Shown in pieces: positions 1 through 8,158 of a stretch of 64,000 nucleotides of DNA; within the stretch, counting starts at the first letter, position 1, and every line of letters begins with the position of its first letter. Origin of the DNA: JAVKBW01 sp964352715 (GTDB lineage Bacteria; Pseudomonadota; Alphaproteobacteria; UBA8366; Aestuariispiraceae); the NCBI GenBank assembly GCA_964352715.1, contig CAYGSU010000004.1:1-64000 (forward strand), read 5' to 3'. The notes under the pieces were generated by a model, which saw only the letters and a program-made list of their open reading frames with translations, had not been told where the DNA came from and searched no databases. The position numbers were made by a program, and so were the translations under genes.

Positions 1-828
1 GACGGCGGCCGCGCAGACGGCGATATCGACCGGCAGGGCTTTTTCGCACGCCGCCAGCATGTCGCGTGCCGACACCACCGGCACGATGGAAACGCCGGTC
101 GGGTCCGGTTGGGCGGTCGGGCCGGAAACCAGCGTCACCTTTGCGCCGGCGCGGGCCAGCGCCGCCGCGATGGCGTGCCCCTGCCGGCCGGATGAATGAT
201 TTGCAATGTAACGCACCGGGTCGATCGCCTCGTGAGTCGGGCCGGATGTGACCAGCGCGGTCCGGCCGGCCAGCGGCTTCGGTGCGCCGTCTTCATTCAG
301 CAAATGAAGGATAGTGTCCAGAATTGCAGCGGGTTCCGCCAGTCGCCCCATGCCGAATTCGCCGCAGGCCATGTCGCCCTTTGTCGGACCGACGATATGA
401 ACGCCTCTGTCTTTCAGGGTCGCGAGATTGGCCTGTGTCGCCGCATGACCCCACATCCGGACATTCATCGCCGGCGCGGCGAGAACCGGCGTGTCGGTCG
501 CCAGCAGCAGGGTGGTCGCCAGACTGTCGCTGATGCCGACCGCCATTTTGGCCAGAATATCGGCGCTGGCCGGCGCAACGACGACAAGGTCGGCGCTTCT
601 TGAAAGCTGGATATGGCCCATTTCCGCTTCGTCGGTCAGCGAGAACAGGTCGGTATAGACCTTGTCTTCCGTCAGGGCGGACAACGACAGCGGGGTGATG
701 AACTCCGCGCCGCCTTTGGTCAGCACGGCGCGCACGGCGATGCCCTTGCCCCGCAACAGGCGAACCAGTTCCAGGGCCTTGTAGGCGGCGATGCCGCCGG
801 AAACGATCAACAGAACGCGCTTCGTCAT
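1..828 (-). CDS. coaBC: Bifunctional phosphopantothenoylcysteine decarboxylase / phosphopantothenate-cysteine ligase (3' end outside window)
   Basis: The protein joins cysteine to 4'-phosphopantothenate and decarboxylates the product, two cytosolic steps of coenzyme A synthesis. The 276 visible residues start MTKRVLLIVSGGIAAYKALE, the flavoprotein CoaC fold, with PAMNVRMW (the conserved PxMNxxMW motif) and MACGEFGMGRLAEP after it. The CoaB half begins around residue 185 with LVTSGPTHEAIDPVRYI and NHSSGRQG. The reading frame is open to base 1, so roughly the last third is missing. The start ATG lies 16 bases beyond the stop of ubiB, suggesting cotranscription with ubiE and ubiB. Identification is from motifs I recognise; no frameshift is seen. 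Confidence 0.95.
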   Translation of the reverse strand, partial: MTKRVLLIVSGGIAAYKALELVRLLRGKGIAVRAVLTKGGAEFITPLSLSALTEDKVYTDLFSLTDEAEMGHIQLSRSADLVVVAPASADILAKMAVGISDSLATTLLLATDTPVLAAPAMNVRMWGHAATQANLATLKDRGVHIVGPTKGDMACGEFGMGRLAEPAAILDTILHLLNEDGAPKPLAGRTALVTSGPTHEAIDPVRYIANHSSGRQGHAIAAALARAGAKVTLVSGPTAQPDPTGVSIVPVVSARDMLAACEKALPVDIAVCAAAV

Positions 829-844
829 CACAAGCCTATTCTAT

Positions 845-2392
845 TCAGTCGATATACAGGGCTGCAATCAACAACGCGGCGAGTACAGCAATCATCATCG
901 GCGCCCAGCCCTGCTGCTGACCGGATCGCAGAACCCTGCCCAGTCCGCCGGGCTTCGGCGTATCGTCGGCTTCGGCGGTCAGTTCCGCCAGCCGGTCCAG
1001 GGTCTGTTCCGCCTTCTGCAAAGTGCGCGGCAGGCGTTCCATCAGGTCGGCGGCGTCCGTCACCGTGTCGCGAATCCGGGCGGCGGGACCGCGGTTGACG
1101 AGCATCCAGTCCTCGATCAGCGGCCGGGCCAGCAGCCACATATTCACATCCGGGTTCAACCGTCGCCCGACGCCTTCCGCCACCAGCATCGTTTTCTGCA
1201 GCAACAGAAGATCCGGCTGGGTTTCCATGTCGAAATCTTCCGTCACCTTGAAAAGCTGCGCCAGCAGCTTGCCGATGGATATCTCGGTCAGGGGGCGGCC
1301 ATGCACCGGCTCGCCGATCGAGCGGATCGACTGCATGAACGCCTCGCGTGATTTATGTTTTGGCACGAGTCCATGGGTGAAATGCACGTCGGCGACTTTC
1401 GCATAGTCGCGTTCCAGAAAGCCCAGCAGCATGTCGGCAAGAAACATCCGTGTGCGGCGGTCGACCCGGCCCATGATGCCGAAATCGACCGGCGTCAACA
1501 TGCCGTCGCCATCGACGAACATGTTGCCGGGATGCATGTCGGCATGGAAGAAACCGTCACGGAAAACCTGCAGGAAGAACACCTTGGCCGACCGTTCGAG
1601 CAGCAGATCGACATCGTGTCCAGCGGCGTGCAGGCCGTCCAGATCGTCAATCCTTGTGCCGAAAATGCGCTCTGTCGTCAGCACCCGGCGGCCGGTTCTG
1701 ATCCAGTCCACATCAATGACGCGAAACCCTTCGTCGTCCCGGCAATTGTCCGCCAGTTCCGATGCCGCCGCGCCTTCCAGCCGCAGATCCATTTCAGTCC
1801 GCGCCCATTCCTTGAAGGTCGTGACAACAGCGACCGGACGCAGGCGGTGTGTGGCCGGCGCAAAGCGTTCCGCCAGTCGCGCAAGCCAGAAAAACAGGTC
1901 GAGATCGCGCTCGAAACGCTCTTCGATATTTGGCCGCAGAACCTTAACGGCAACGTCGCGTCCGTCATCGGTTGTGGCGAAATGCACCTGTGCGATCGAG
2001 GCGGCGGCAACAGGTTTGTCCTCGAACGTTGCAAACAGTTCATCCGTGGATTCGCCGAATTCGGCCTTGATCGCCGCCTTTGCCTGTTCGGTCGGAAACG
2101 GCGGCAGCCGGTCTTGCAGACGCGACAGGTCTTCGGCGACATCCTCGCCCAGCAGGTCAGCCCGCACCGACAGCGCCTGACCGAGCTTGATGAAACTCGG
2201 CCCGAGGGATTCCAGCGCCGAAGCCAGCCGTTCGCCTTTGCGGCCGGGACGTTTCCGCCCCCAAAGCAGCTTGATGATCCGCAGAGCGGGCACCAGCGGC
2301 CTGATCGGCTGCAGGGGCCACAGCGCATCGTGCCGCGCCAGGGTTCGGGCGAGTCCGAGCAGTCGGAAAAAGTTAACGGTACCGGCAATCAT
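845..2392 (-). CDS. ubiB: Ubiquinone biosynthesis regulatory protein kinase-like UbiB
   Basis: UbiB is an atypical kinase/ATPase (ABC1/ADCK family) needed for ubiquinone synthesis, probably by helping the membrane-bound Ubi enzymes reach lipid intermediates. The 515-residue length suits the family. The KxGQ motif is seen as FIKLGQALSVR (residues 67-77) and the alanine-rich nucleotide loop as PVAAASIAQVH (127-137); HADMHPGNMF and TPVDFGIMG are the catalytic-loop and DFG-like motifs. The C-terminus is a hydrophobic helix (APMMIAVLAALLIAALYI) that would anchor it in the inner membrane. It lies between ubiE (38 bases upstream) and coaBC (16 bases downstream) on the same strand, the usual alphaproteobacterial arrangement. 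Confidence 0.95.
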   Translation of the reverse strand: MIAGTVNFFRLLGLARTLARHDALWPLQPIRPLVPALRIIKLLWGRKRPGRKGERLASALESLGPSFIKLGQALSVRADLLGEDVAEDLSRLQDRLPPFPTEQAKAAIKAEFGESTDELFATFEDKPVAAASIAQVHFATTDDGRDVAVKVLRPNIEERFERDLDLFFWLARLAERFAPATHRLRPVAVVTTFKEWARTEMDLRLEGAAASELADNCRDDEGFRVIDVDWIRTGRRVLTTERIFGTRIDDLDGLHAAGHDVDLLLERSAKVFFLQVFRDGFFHADMHPGNMFVDGDGMLTPVDFGIMGRVDRRTRMFLADMLLGFLERDYAKVADVHFTHGLVPKHKSREAFMQSIRSIGEPVHGRPLTEISIGKLLAQLFKVTEDFDMETQPDLLLLQKTMLVAEGVGRRLNPDVNMWLLARPLIEDWMLVNRGPAARIRDTVTDAADLMERLPRTLQKAEQTLDRLAELTAEADDTPKPGGLGRVLRSGQQQGWAPMMIAVLAALLIAALYID

Positions 2393-2430
2393 TCAGCAAC
2401 GGCCATATGGTTGGATCAAGCGGTCATGGG

Positions 2431-3189
2431 TCAGGTGCGCCAGCCGGAATGGATCGCCGCGATGCCGCCGGACAGGTTCCGGTAGCGCACCATGTCGAAC
2501 CCTGCCGCGGTCATTTTCGCGGACAGGGATTCCTGATCGGGAAACCGCCGGATGCTTTCCACCAGATACTGATAGGATTCGCGGTCACGCGCGACGATCT
2601 GCCCCAGTAACGGCAGCACCTTGAACGAATAGGTGTCGTACAGCTTGTCGAGAACCGGCAGGGCGACATGGCTGAATTCGAGGCAGAAATACCGACCGCC
2701 GGGCTTCAGAACCCGATAGGCTTCGGCAAGCGCGGCATCGATATCGGTGACATTGCGCAGGCCGAAGGCGATGGAATACACGCTGACGCTGCGATCCGGC
2801 ACGGGCAGCGCCTGGGCGTCGCCGACGGTCCAGTCGATGCTGTTCAGCCGGCCTTCATCGATCATCCGGTCGCGGCCGGTCATCACCATCGCTTCGGTCA
2901 GGTCACACACTGTGGCGCGACCGCCGCCGGCATCCAGAAACCGCGCGGCGATATCGCCGGTGCCGCCGGCAACGTCGAGCAAGGTATCATCTGCGCGCGG
3001 GCGCATCATGTCGATCAGGGTCGATTTCCAGAGCCGATGGACACCGCCTGACATCAGATCGTTCATCAGGTCGTAGTTTTCCGCCACCGATGAAAACACA
3101 CCGCGCACCAGACCCGGCTTTTCGCTCGGGTCGACATCCTGAAAGCCGAAACTGGCATTGTCGGCCTGATTTGAATTTTTCTGGTTCAT
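2431..3189 (-). CDS. ubiE: Ubiquinone/menaquinone biosynthesis C-methyltransferase UbiE
   Basis: UbiE is a SAM-dependent C-methyltransferase acting on the benzoquinol ring during ubiquinone synthesis. The start is taken at MNQKNSNQADNASFGFQDVD (252 residues), which matches the family's usual N-terminus; an upstream in-frame start would add 16 untypical residues. The SAM-binding motif I is LLDVAGGTGDIAARFLDAGG, and VFSSVAENYDLMND and FGLRNVTDIDAALAEAYRVL are UbiE signatures. It is first in a minus-strand ubiE-ubiB-coaBC run and diverges from mutM across about 100 bases. Because only ubiquinone genes are nearby, a ubiquinone rather than menaquinone role is inferred. Confidence 0.96.
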   Translation of the reverse strand: MNQKNSNQADNASFGFQDVDPSEKPGLVRGVFSSVAENYDLMNDLMSGGVHRLWKSTLIDMMRPRADDTLLDVAGGTGDIAARFLDAGGGRATVCDLTEAMVMTGRDRMIDEGRLNSIDWTVGDAQALPVPDRSVSVYSIAFGLRNVTDIDAALAEAYRVLKPGGRYFCLEFSHVALPVLDKLYDTYSFKVLPLLGQIVARDRESYQYLVESIRRFPDQESLSAKMTAAGFDMVRYRNLSGGIAAIHSGWRT

Positions 3190-3290
3190 GGCGGGACCAT
3201 AGCCGAGCCCGTCGGGCTTTGCTACAACCGGAATCAATCGATAATTACGGTCCGGTTTTTCTGCCGATCCGTTTCACGAGGCGACCTTCA

Positions 3291-4160
3291 ATGCCAGAAC
3301 TTCCCGAGGTGGAAACTGTCCGACAGGGCCTGCTGCCGGCGCTGCTCGGCAACCGCATCCTGCGGGTTGACCAGCGACGGCCCGATCTGCGCTTTCCGAT
3401 CCCGCAGAACTTCGTTTCACGACTGGAAAACCGACGGGTGACGGCCATTGACCGGCGCGGCAAGTATCTGCTGATCCGGCTGGATGACGGCTGGACATGG
3501 CTGGTTCATCTCGGCATGTCGGGCCGGTTCACGGTCGGCGGCGCGGGCGGTCGGGCCGCCAGCGGTCAGGCCGGGCACAACAGTGGTTGGGCGCTGATCG
3601 AGCCGCATGACCATGTGCTGGTGGATATCGAAGGCGGCGGCCGTCTGGTTTACAACGATACCCGCCGGTTCGGGTTCATGGACCTGATCGCGCCGGGCAC
3701 GGAAGCGATGAGCCCGCATTTCGTGAAAATGGGGCCTGAACCGCTATCCGATGCGTTCGATGCGCTGGTGCTTTCGGCCGCGCTTGCCGGCCGCAAAACA
3801 CCGATCAAGTCGGCGCTGCTGGATCAGGCGGTGGTGGCCGGCCTCGGCAATATCTATGTCTGCGAGGCGTTGTGGCGGTCGTCGATTTCGCCACGCCGGC
3901 TGGCGGCAAGCATCCCCGGCGTCCGGGCCTTACGGCTGATCGCGGCGATCAAGGCGGTGCTGGCAGATGCCATCGCCGCCGGCGGGTCGTCGCTGCGCGA
4001 TTATGTACATGCGGATGGCGAACTGGGCTATTTTCAGCATTCTTTCGATGCCTATGACCGCGAGGGACAACCTTGCCGAAAACCTGGTTGCAACGGCACG
4101 ATCCGCCGCATTGTTCAGTCCGGCCGGTCGACTTTCTATTGTCCGGCCCATCAAAGATAG
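3291..4160 (+). CDS. mutM: Formamidopyrimidine-DNA glycosylase (MutM/Fpg)
   Basis: MutM removes 8-oxoguanine and ring-opened purines and cuts at the abasic site. The start is fixed by MPELPEVETVRQGL: after Met removal, Pro1 is the catalytic nucleophile and Glu2 the acid. GKYLLIRL, LGMSGRF, VDIEGGGRLVYNDTRRFG and GLGNIYVCEALWR follow in the family order. The length is 289 residues. The C-terminal zinc finger has CRKPGC and then YCPAHQR, so the usual last cysteine ligand is replaced by histidine; CCCH coordination could still hold zinc. The gene diverges from ubiE and precedes a small secreted protein and an enoyl-CoA hydratase, a conserved order in this group. Confidence 0.96.
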   Translation: MPELPEVETVRQGLLPALLGNRILRVDQRRPDLRFPIPQNFVSRLENRRVTAIDRRGKYLLIRLDDGWTWLVHLGMSGRFTVGGAGGRAASGQAGHNSGWALIEPHDHVLVDIEGGGRLVYNDTRRFGFMDLIAPGTEAMSPHFVKMGPEPLSDAFDALVLSAALAGRKTPIKSALLDQAVVAGLGNIYVCEALWRSSISPRRLAASIPGVRALRLIAAIKAVLADAIAAGGSSLRDYVHADGELGYFQHSFDAYDREGQPCRKPGCNGTIRRIVQSGRSTFYCPAHQR

Positions 4161-4174
4161 CTATGTAGCGCGAC

Positions 4175-4570
4175 ATGATTATGGCTTCAGGCTTTCGCTC
4201 GTTCTTCTGTGTGGCCCTTATGGCAGGGTTTTTTGCCGCGTTGCCGGTGCAGCCGGACGGTCGGGCGCAGGCAGCGGAGTTTCTGGCGGGATTTGCGGAT
4301 CTGCCGCTGATGCCGGGCCTTGAAGCCGTTGAAGATGCCGGGCTGGTGTTCGATTCACCGTCGGGACGGATCGCCGAAGCCTATGCATCCGGCCTGGTGG
4401 GGCGTTCAGCGGTCACCGATTTCTATCGCGACACCCTGCCGGCCCTGGGGTGGCAGCGCCGGGCGGAAAACCGCTACGAGCGCGAGGGAGAGGAACTGAC
4501 AATCGACTTTTTTGAAGGCGGATCGGGAATAACCGTCAGGTTTACCACAGCGCCGGCCCAGGGCGGCTAG
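4175..4570 (+). CDS. Small exported protein of unknown function
   Basis: This 131-residue protein starts 14 bases after the mutM stop. The N-terminus (FFCVALMAGFFAALPVQ, then AQA-AEF) looks like a cleavable Sec signal peptide, so the mature part is about 95 residues and periplasmic. The mature protein contains LPLMPGLEAVEDAGLVFDSP, an FYRDTLPALGW segment and a C-terminal beta-rich stretch ending in VRFTTAP. The pattern 'short export signal, compact domain with Trp and an FY..LP.LGW motif' is familiar from the mutM-enoyl-CoA hydratase interval of other alphaproteobacteria, but I know of no function. Codon use resembles its neighbours, so it is likely a native conserved gene. Confidence 0.8.
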   Translation: MIMASGFRSFFCVALMAGFFAALPVQPDGRAQAAEFLAGFADLPLMPGLEAVEDAGLVFDSPSGRIAEAYASGLVGRSAVTDFYRDTLPALGWQRRAENRYEREGEELTIDFFEGGSGITVRFTTAPAQGG

Positions 4571-4640
4571 CGCCGGGCGGCCAATAAACATCGAACACTG
4601 AATGCTGCATCATGTGCGGCGTCATGAATGGAGGGCATCA

Positions 4641-5417
4641 ATGGCCTATGAGCATATTCTGGTAGAAAATCGCGGCGCGGTCGGACTGATCACGCTTAAC
4701 CGTCCCAAGGCGCTGAACGCGCTGTGCGCAGACCTGATAACCGAACTTGGTCAGGCGCTGGACGATATGGAAGCCGATGACGAAATCGGCGCCGTTGTTC
4801 TGACCGGGTCGGAAAAGGCCTTTGCCGCCGGCGCGGACATCAAGGAAATGGCCAGCATGTCCTATATGGACGCCTATCTGTCCGACTTCATCACCAACGG
4901 GTGGGAACGCATCACGACGTGCCGCAAGCCGATCATTGCGGCCGTGGCAGGGTATGCCCTTGGCGGCGGTTGTGAAGTGGCGATGATGTGCGACTTTATT
5001 CTGGCCGCCGATACCGCGAAGTTCGGTCAGCCGGAAATCACCATCGGCATCATTCCCGGGTCGGGCGGCACGCAGCGGCTGACCCGCTTCGTCGGCAAGT
5101 CCAAGGCGATGGAAATGGTTCTGACCGGGCGCATCATGAATGCCGAGGAAGCCGACCGCGTCGGTCTGGTCAGCCGGGTCGTGCCGGCTGCGGATCTGCT
5201 GGAAGAGGCAATCAAGACGGCTGACAAGATCGCCAACATGTCCCGCCCGTCGGTTTTCATGGCCAAGGAGGCAATCAATCAGGCCTACGAAACCTTCCTT
5301 TCCAGCGGCGTTCTGTTTGAACGCCGGCTGTTTCACAGCTGCTTTGCGACGGAAGATCAGAAAGAGGGCATGGAAGCCTTTGTCGAAAAACGGTCGCCTT
5401 CGTTCAGCAACCGCTGA
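4641..5417 (+). CDS. Enoyl-CoA hydratase (crotonase family)
   Basis: The enzyme hydrates trans-2-enoyl-CoA to 3-hydroxyacyl-CoA, mainly in fatty acid or amino acid breakdown. The start chosen is MAYEHILVENRGAVGLITLN, preceded by a good Shine-Dalgarno (ggaggg); an upstream in-frame start would add 13 residues without family character. The length is 258 residues. Oxyanion-hole segments AFAAGADIKEM and GYALGGGCE are present, and both catalytic glutamates are visible: one in GGGCEVAMMCD and one in QPEITIGIIPGSGGTQRL. This argues for a true hydratase rather than an isomerase or inactive paralogue. It is followed by rpsT, which has its own promoter. Confidence 0.92.
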   Translation: MAYEHILVENRGAVGLITLNRPKALNALCADLITELGQALDDMEADDEIGAVVLTGSEKAFAAGADIKEMASMSYMDAYLSDFITNGWERITTCRKPIIAAVAGYALGGGCEVAMMCDFILAADTAKFGQPEITIGIIPGSGGTQRLTRFVGKSKAMEMVLTGRIMNAEEADRVGLVSRVVPAADLLEEAIKTADKIANMSRPSVFMAKEAINQAYETFLSSGVLFERRLFHSCFATEDQKEGMEAFVEKRSPSFSNR

Positions 5418-5448
5418 ATTTACTCTCTGAAATTGGCTGCCGCCGGGC

Positions 5449-5477
5449 TTGACGTTACCGGCGGTGGCCCTTATAAG
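5449..5477 (+). promoter_or_regulatory. Sigma-70-type promoter of rpsT
   Basis: A TTGACG -35 box (5449-5454) and a TATAAG -10 box (5472-5477) are separated by 17 bases, 48 bases upstream of the rpsT start. This is close to the housekeeping consensus and fits strong expression of a ribosomal protein gene. Confidence 0.75.
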
Positions 5478-5525
5478 CGCGCGGTCTGGCAAGGGCCGGA
5501 TCATTGATGACTGTAGGATTTTAAA

Positions 5526-5786
5526 ATGGCGAATTCGAGACAAGCGAAGAAGCGGGCAAGACAGGCCGTTCGGCGGACCGAGACCAACCATGGTCGCACC
5601 AGCCGCATCCGCACCTTTGTTCGTACGCTGGAAGAAGCAATCCAGGCTGGCAACAAGGACGAAGCGCAGAGCGCGTTCAAGGCGGCCATGCCGGAAATGC
5701 ATCGCGGCGTAACGAAGGGCGTTCTTCACAAGCGGACGGTTGCCCGGAAGCTCTCGCGTCTGTCGAAGCGTATCTCCGCACTCTGA
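5526..5786 (+). CDS. rpsT: 30S ribosomal protein S20
   Basis: S20 binds 16S rRNA early in assembly of the small subunit. The 86-residue basic protein begins MANSRQAKKRARQAVRR and ends in the typical KGVLHKRTVARKLSRLSKR helix. Length and composition match the family throughout. It has its own promoter and terminator and lies immediately before the dnaA region, a common alphaproteobacterial arrangement. Confidence 0.98.
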   Translation: MANSRQAKKRARQAVRRTETNHGRTSRIRTFVRTLEEAIQAGNKDEAQSAFKAAMPEMHRGVTKGVLHKRTVARKLSRLSKRISAL

Positions 5787-5833
5787 TAAAATTCTGGATG
5801 GCCGGCCTTTTGGCCGGCGCCCGGTTTCACGAA

Positions 5834-5860
5834 GGCTCGCTGCGGCGGGCCTTTTGTTTT
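5834..5860 (+). terminator. Rho-independent terminator after rpsT
   Basis: A 7-bp stem (ggctcgc, 5834-5840, paired with gcgggcc, 5845-5851, one G-U pair) with a 4-base loop is followed by ttttgtttt (5852-5860). A second perfect 7-bp hairpin lies just upstream (5801-5807 with 5812-5818, loop tttt) and may act with it. Confidence 0.8.
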
Positions 5861-6459
5861 GCTCGCCTTACCGCCCTAGGTACATCAATTTTCGTTCCCG
5901 ATTGAAAACCGGTTTCGGCGCGGATCGGAAGCCGGATTTTGACGTCTTGCCGGAAAGCATTTTGAGATTCAGTCGGTTACCGGTTGCCCGATTCGCCGGA
6001 TGCGCAAACCTTGTCCGAGTCAATGGATTTATTTGTAAAAATCGCAGTTTTGCTGGGTTGCGCTGCTTAGGGCGTGTGGATAAAGTTTGGGCTTCTGGAT
6101 AGCACCTGACCACATTTAGCTGTGTCGTTCTTTAAGTTCAGGCTCGGTTTTTGACGCGGTTCGACTGTGTTTCAAGGCTTGTCCCGTCAATGAAGAAGCG
6201 GGAATTTTCCGGAAACAGACGCTCGATAAAAAGCGTCGGATGAATTGGCGGTTGAGTTGGGGAGTACTTCGGTTTTGTCGGCCTCGCGTGTAAATCCCAT
6301 AATTTGTAAAGATGTTCAGTCGGAAGCCCGGTAACGGCCTTCGGCAAGAGTTTCGTTTTCTGGCTTGGGAATTTTCTGGCTTACGCTGATCCGGGTCGCT
6401 TAGGGGCGTTTGTGTTGAATTTGCGGACTGAAATCCGCGTTGAATAGTATTGGGTCTGG
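5861..6459. promoter_or_regulatory. Non-coding region upstream of dnaA with one DnaA box; possible origin or dnaA control region
   Basis: About 600 bases without a convincing gene. One exact DnaA box is visible (tgtggataa at 6075-6083, the complement of TTATCCACA). The stretch is clearly more AT-rich than neighbouring genes and has several short hairpins, for example gacgct/agcgtc near 6218-6237 and gcgga/tccgc near 6423-6438. A near-repeat (gcttagggcgt at 6065, gcttaggggcgt at 6398) is also present. Position next to dnaA suggests replication-initiation or dnaA autoregulation functions, but a single consensus box is too few to call an origin with confidence. Confidence 0.4.
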
Positions 6460-6468
6460 GTGGAACGG

Positions 6469-7812
6469 ATGGAGCAGCGGTTGAACCAACAATGGGCGAG
6501 AGTTCGTGCCAGAATGCGCGCCGAGTTCGGTGAAACAGCTTACCAGAGTTGGCTTAAACCCCTGACATTAGAGACCGTGAAGGATGGGGCCGTCCATCTG
6601 GTCGTGCCGACCCGGTTCATGCAGAACTGGGTGGAATCCCAGTACGGTGCCCGGTTGACGGCATTGTGGACGGCGGAAAACCCGAGCATTACCGAAATCG
6701 CCATCACCCATGCCGGTGTTCAGAGCGCGGCGGACCACAGCGATGTCTCGGAAGCGCCACGGTCAGTCAGTGGCCAGACGATCGACGATATCTGCGCGCC
6801 GCTCGATGACCGGTTCCAGTTTGACAATTTCATTGTCGGCAAGCCGAACGAGCTGGCCTTCGCCGCAGCAAGACGCGTAGCCGAAGCGCAGAAGGTGCCG
6901 TTCAACCCGCTGTTCCTGTTCGGTGGCGTCGGCCTCGGCAAGACGCACCTGATGTACGCCATCGCCTCCCATATCCGAAAGCACACGCCGGAACGCCGGA
7001 TCATCTATCTTTCAGCTGAAAAATTCATGTACCAGTTCATTCGGGCGCTTCGGTACAAGGATACGATGGCGTTCAAGGAGCAGTTCCGGTCAGTCGATGT
7101 GCTGATGATCGATGATGTCCAGTTCATCGCCGGCAAGGAAAACACCCAGGAAGAATTCTTTCACACCTTCAACGCGCTGGTCGATCAGAATCGCCAGGTG
7201 GTGATCTCCGCCGACAAGTCGCCGGCCGAGCTTGAGGGGATCGAGGACCGCATGAAATCCCGGCTGGGCTGGGGTCTGGTGGCGGAAATTCATTCGACAA
7301 CCTACGAACTGCGTCTCGGCATCCTGCAATCCAAGGCCGATCGCATGGGCGCGAATATTCCGCCGAAGGTGCTGGAGTTTCTTGCGCACCGGATCACGGC
7401 GAATGTCCGCGAGCTGGAAGGCGCACTGAACCGCCTGCTGGCCTATTCCAATCTGGTCGGGCGGTCGATCAATCTTGAAACCGCGCAGGATGTTCTGCAT
7501 GACCTGCTGCGGTCAAATGATCGTCGTGTCACGATTGAGGAAATCCAGAAGCGGGTTTCCGAACATTTCAACATCAAGCAGTCGGAAATGCATTCGGCGC
7601 GCCGCAGCCGGGCGATTGCCCGGCCACGACAGGTGGCGATGTATCTGGCCAAGCAATTGACCGCCCGGTCCTTGCCTGAAATCGGCCGCAAGTTCGGCGG
7701 CCGCGACCACACGACTGTCATGCATGCGGTCAAGAAAGTGGATGAACTGCGGCAGGAAGATTCCAGTTTCGCCGAGGATGTCGAACTGTTGCGTCGGATG
7801 CTTGAAGGCTAG
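6469..7812 (+). CDS. dnaA: Chromosomal replication initiator protein DnaA
   Basis: DnaA binds origin boxes, opens the DNA and loads the helicase. Domain I is visible at the N-terminus (WARVRARMRAEFGETAYQSWL), followed by a short variable linker. The AAA+ core has Walker A GGVGLGKTHLM, Walker B VLMIDDVQF and a sensor region RVTIEEIQKRV after it. Domain IV carries the box-binding signature GRDHTTVMHAVKKV. The ATG at 6469 is chosen because ggtgga lies 4 bases before it; a GTG nine bases upstream (6460) is also possible. The 447-residue length is normal. It is the first gene of the dnaA-dnaN-recF-gyrB block. Confidence 0.97.
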   Translation: MEQRLNQQWARVRARMRAEFGETAYQSWLKPLTLETVKDGAVHLVVPTRFMQNWVESQYGARLTALWTAENPSITEIAITHAGVQSAADHSDVSEAPRSVSGQTIDDICAPLDDRFQFDNFIVGKPNELAFAAARRVAEAQKVPFNPLFLFGGVGLGKTHLMYAIASHIRKHTPERRIIYLSAEKFMYQFIRALRYKDTMAFKEQFRSVDVLMIDDVQFIAGKENTQEEFFHTFNALVDQNRQVVISADKSPAELEGIEDRMKSRLGWGLVAEIHSTTYELRLGILQSKADRMGANIPPKVLEFLAHRITANVRELEGALNRLLAYSNLVGRSINLETAQDVLHDLLRSNDRRVTIEEIQKRVSEHFNIKQSEMHSARRSRAIARPRQVAMYLAKQLTARSLPEIGRKFGGRDHTTVMHAVKKVDELRQEDSSFAEDVELLRRMLEG

Positions 7813-8158
7813 TATCGCGGCCCGGTTCCTCCCTGTCCGGCAACCGATGGTTCCCTGTGATTCGCAAAAAAACCGACGCGAACGGCCGGCGTTTGAAGCT
7901 GCCATTCGAGCCGCGCTTTCGCCGGCAAACGGCAATCGAAAAAATTCTTTCTATAACAATAACTTGCTGCCTATTGCGCATCCTGTTTCTGCGCCGTCTG
8001 GAAATGGCGTTATTCCCTAGTCAATCCGGGACCGCATGGTATAGTCAATCTTCCTGAATTTGCGGTTGTTTGCAGCCACGTAAATGGGTCGGTTTGATCA
8101 GGCGCAGTCGTCTGTCCGGCCCCGTCCGAAACCACAATCATTTGACGGCGATTGCACA
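7813..8158. promoter_or_regulatory. dnaA-dnaN intergenic region with a 9-bp direct repeat
   Basis: No gene is seen here. The region includes an AT-rich stretch around 7938-7970 and two copies of tagtcaatc (8018-8026 and 8042-8050) starting 24 bases apart. A TATAGT hexamer (8040-8045) overlaps the second copy and could be a -10 box for dnaN, but I see no matching -35 box. No consensus DnaA box was found. Confidence 0.3.

Noticed and set aside
1355..2485. 376-residue reading frame antisense to ubiB
   Set aside because: The opposite strand encodes UbiB with all key motifs; this frame has none.
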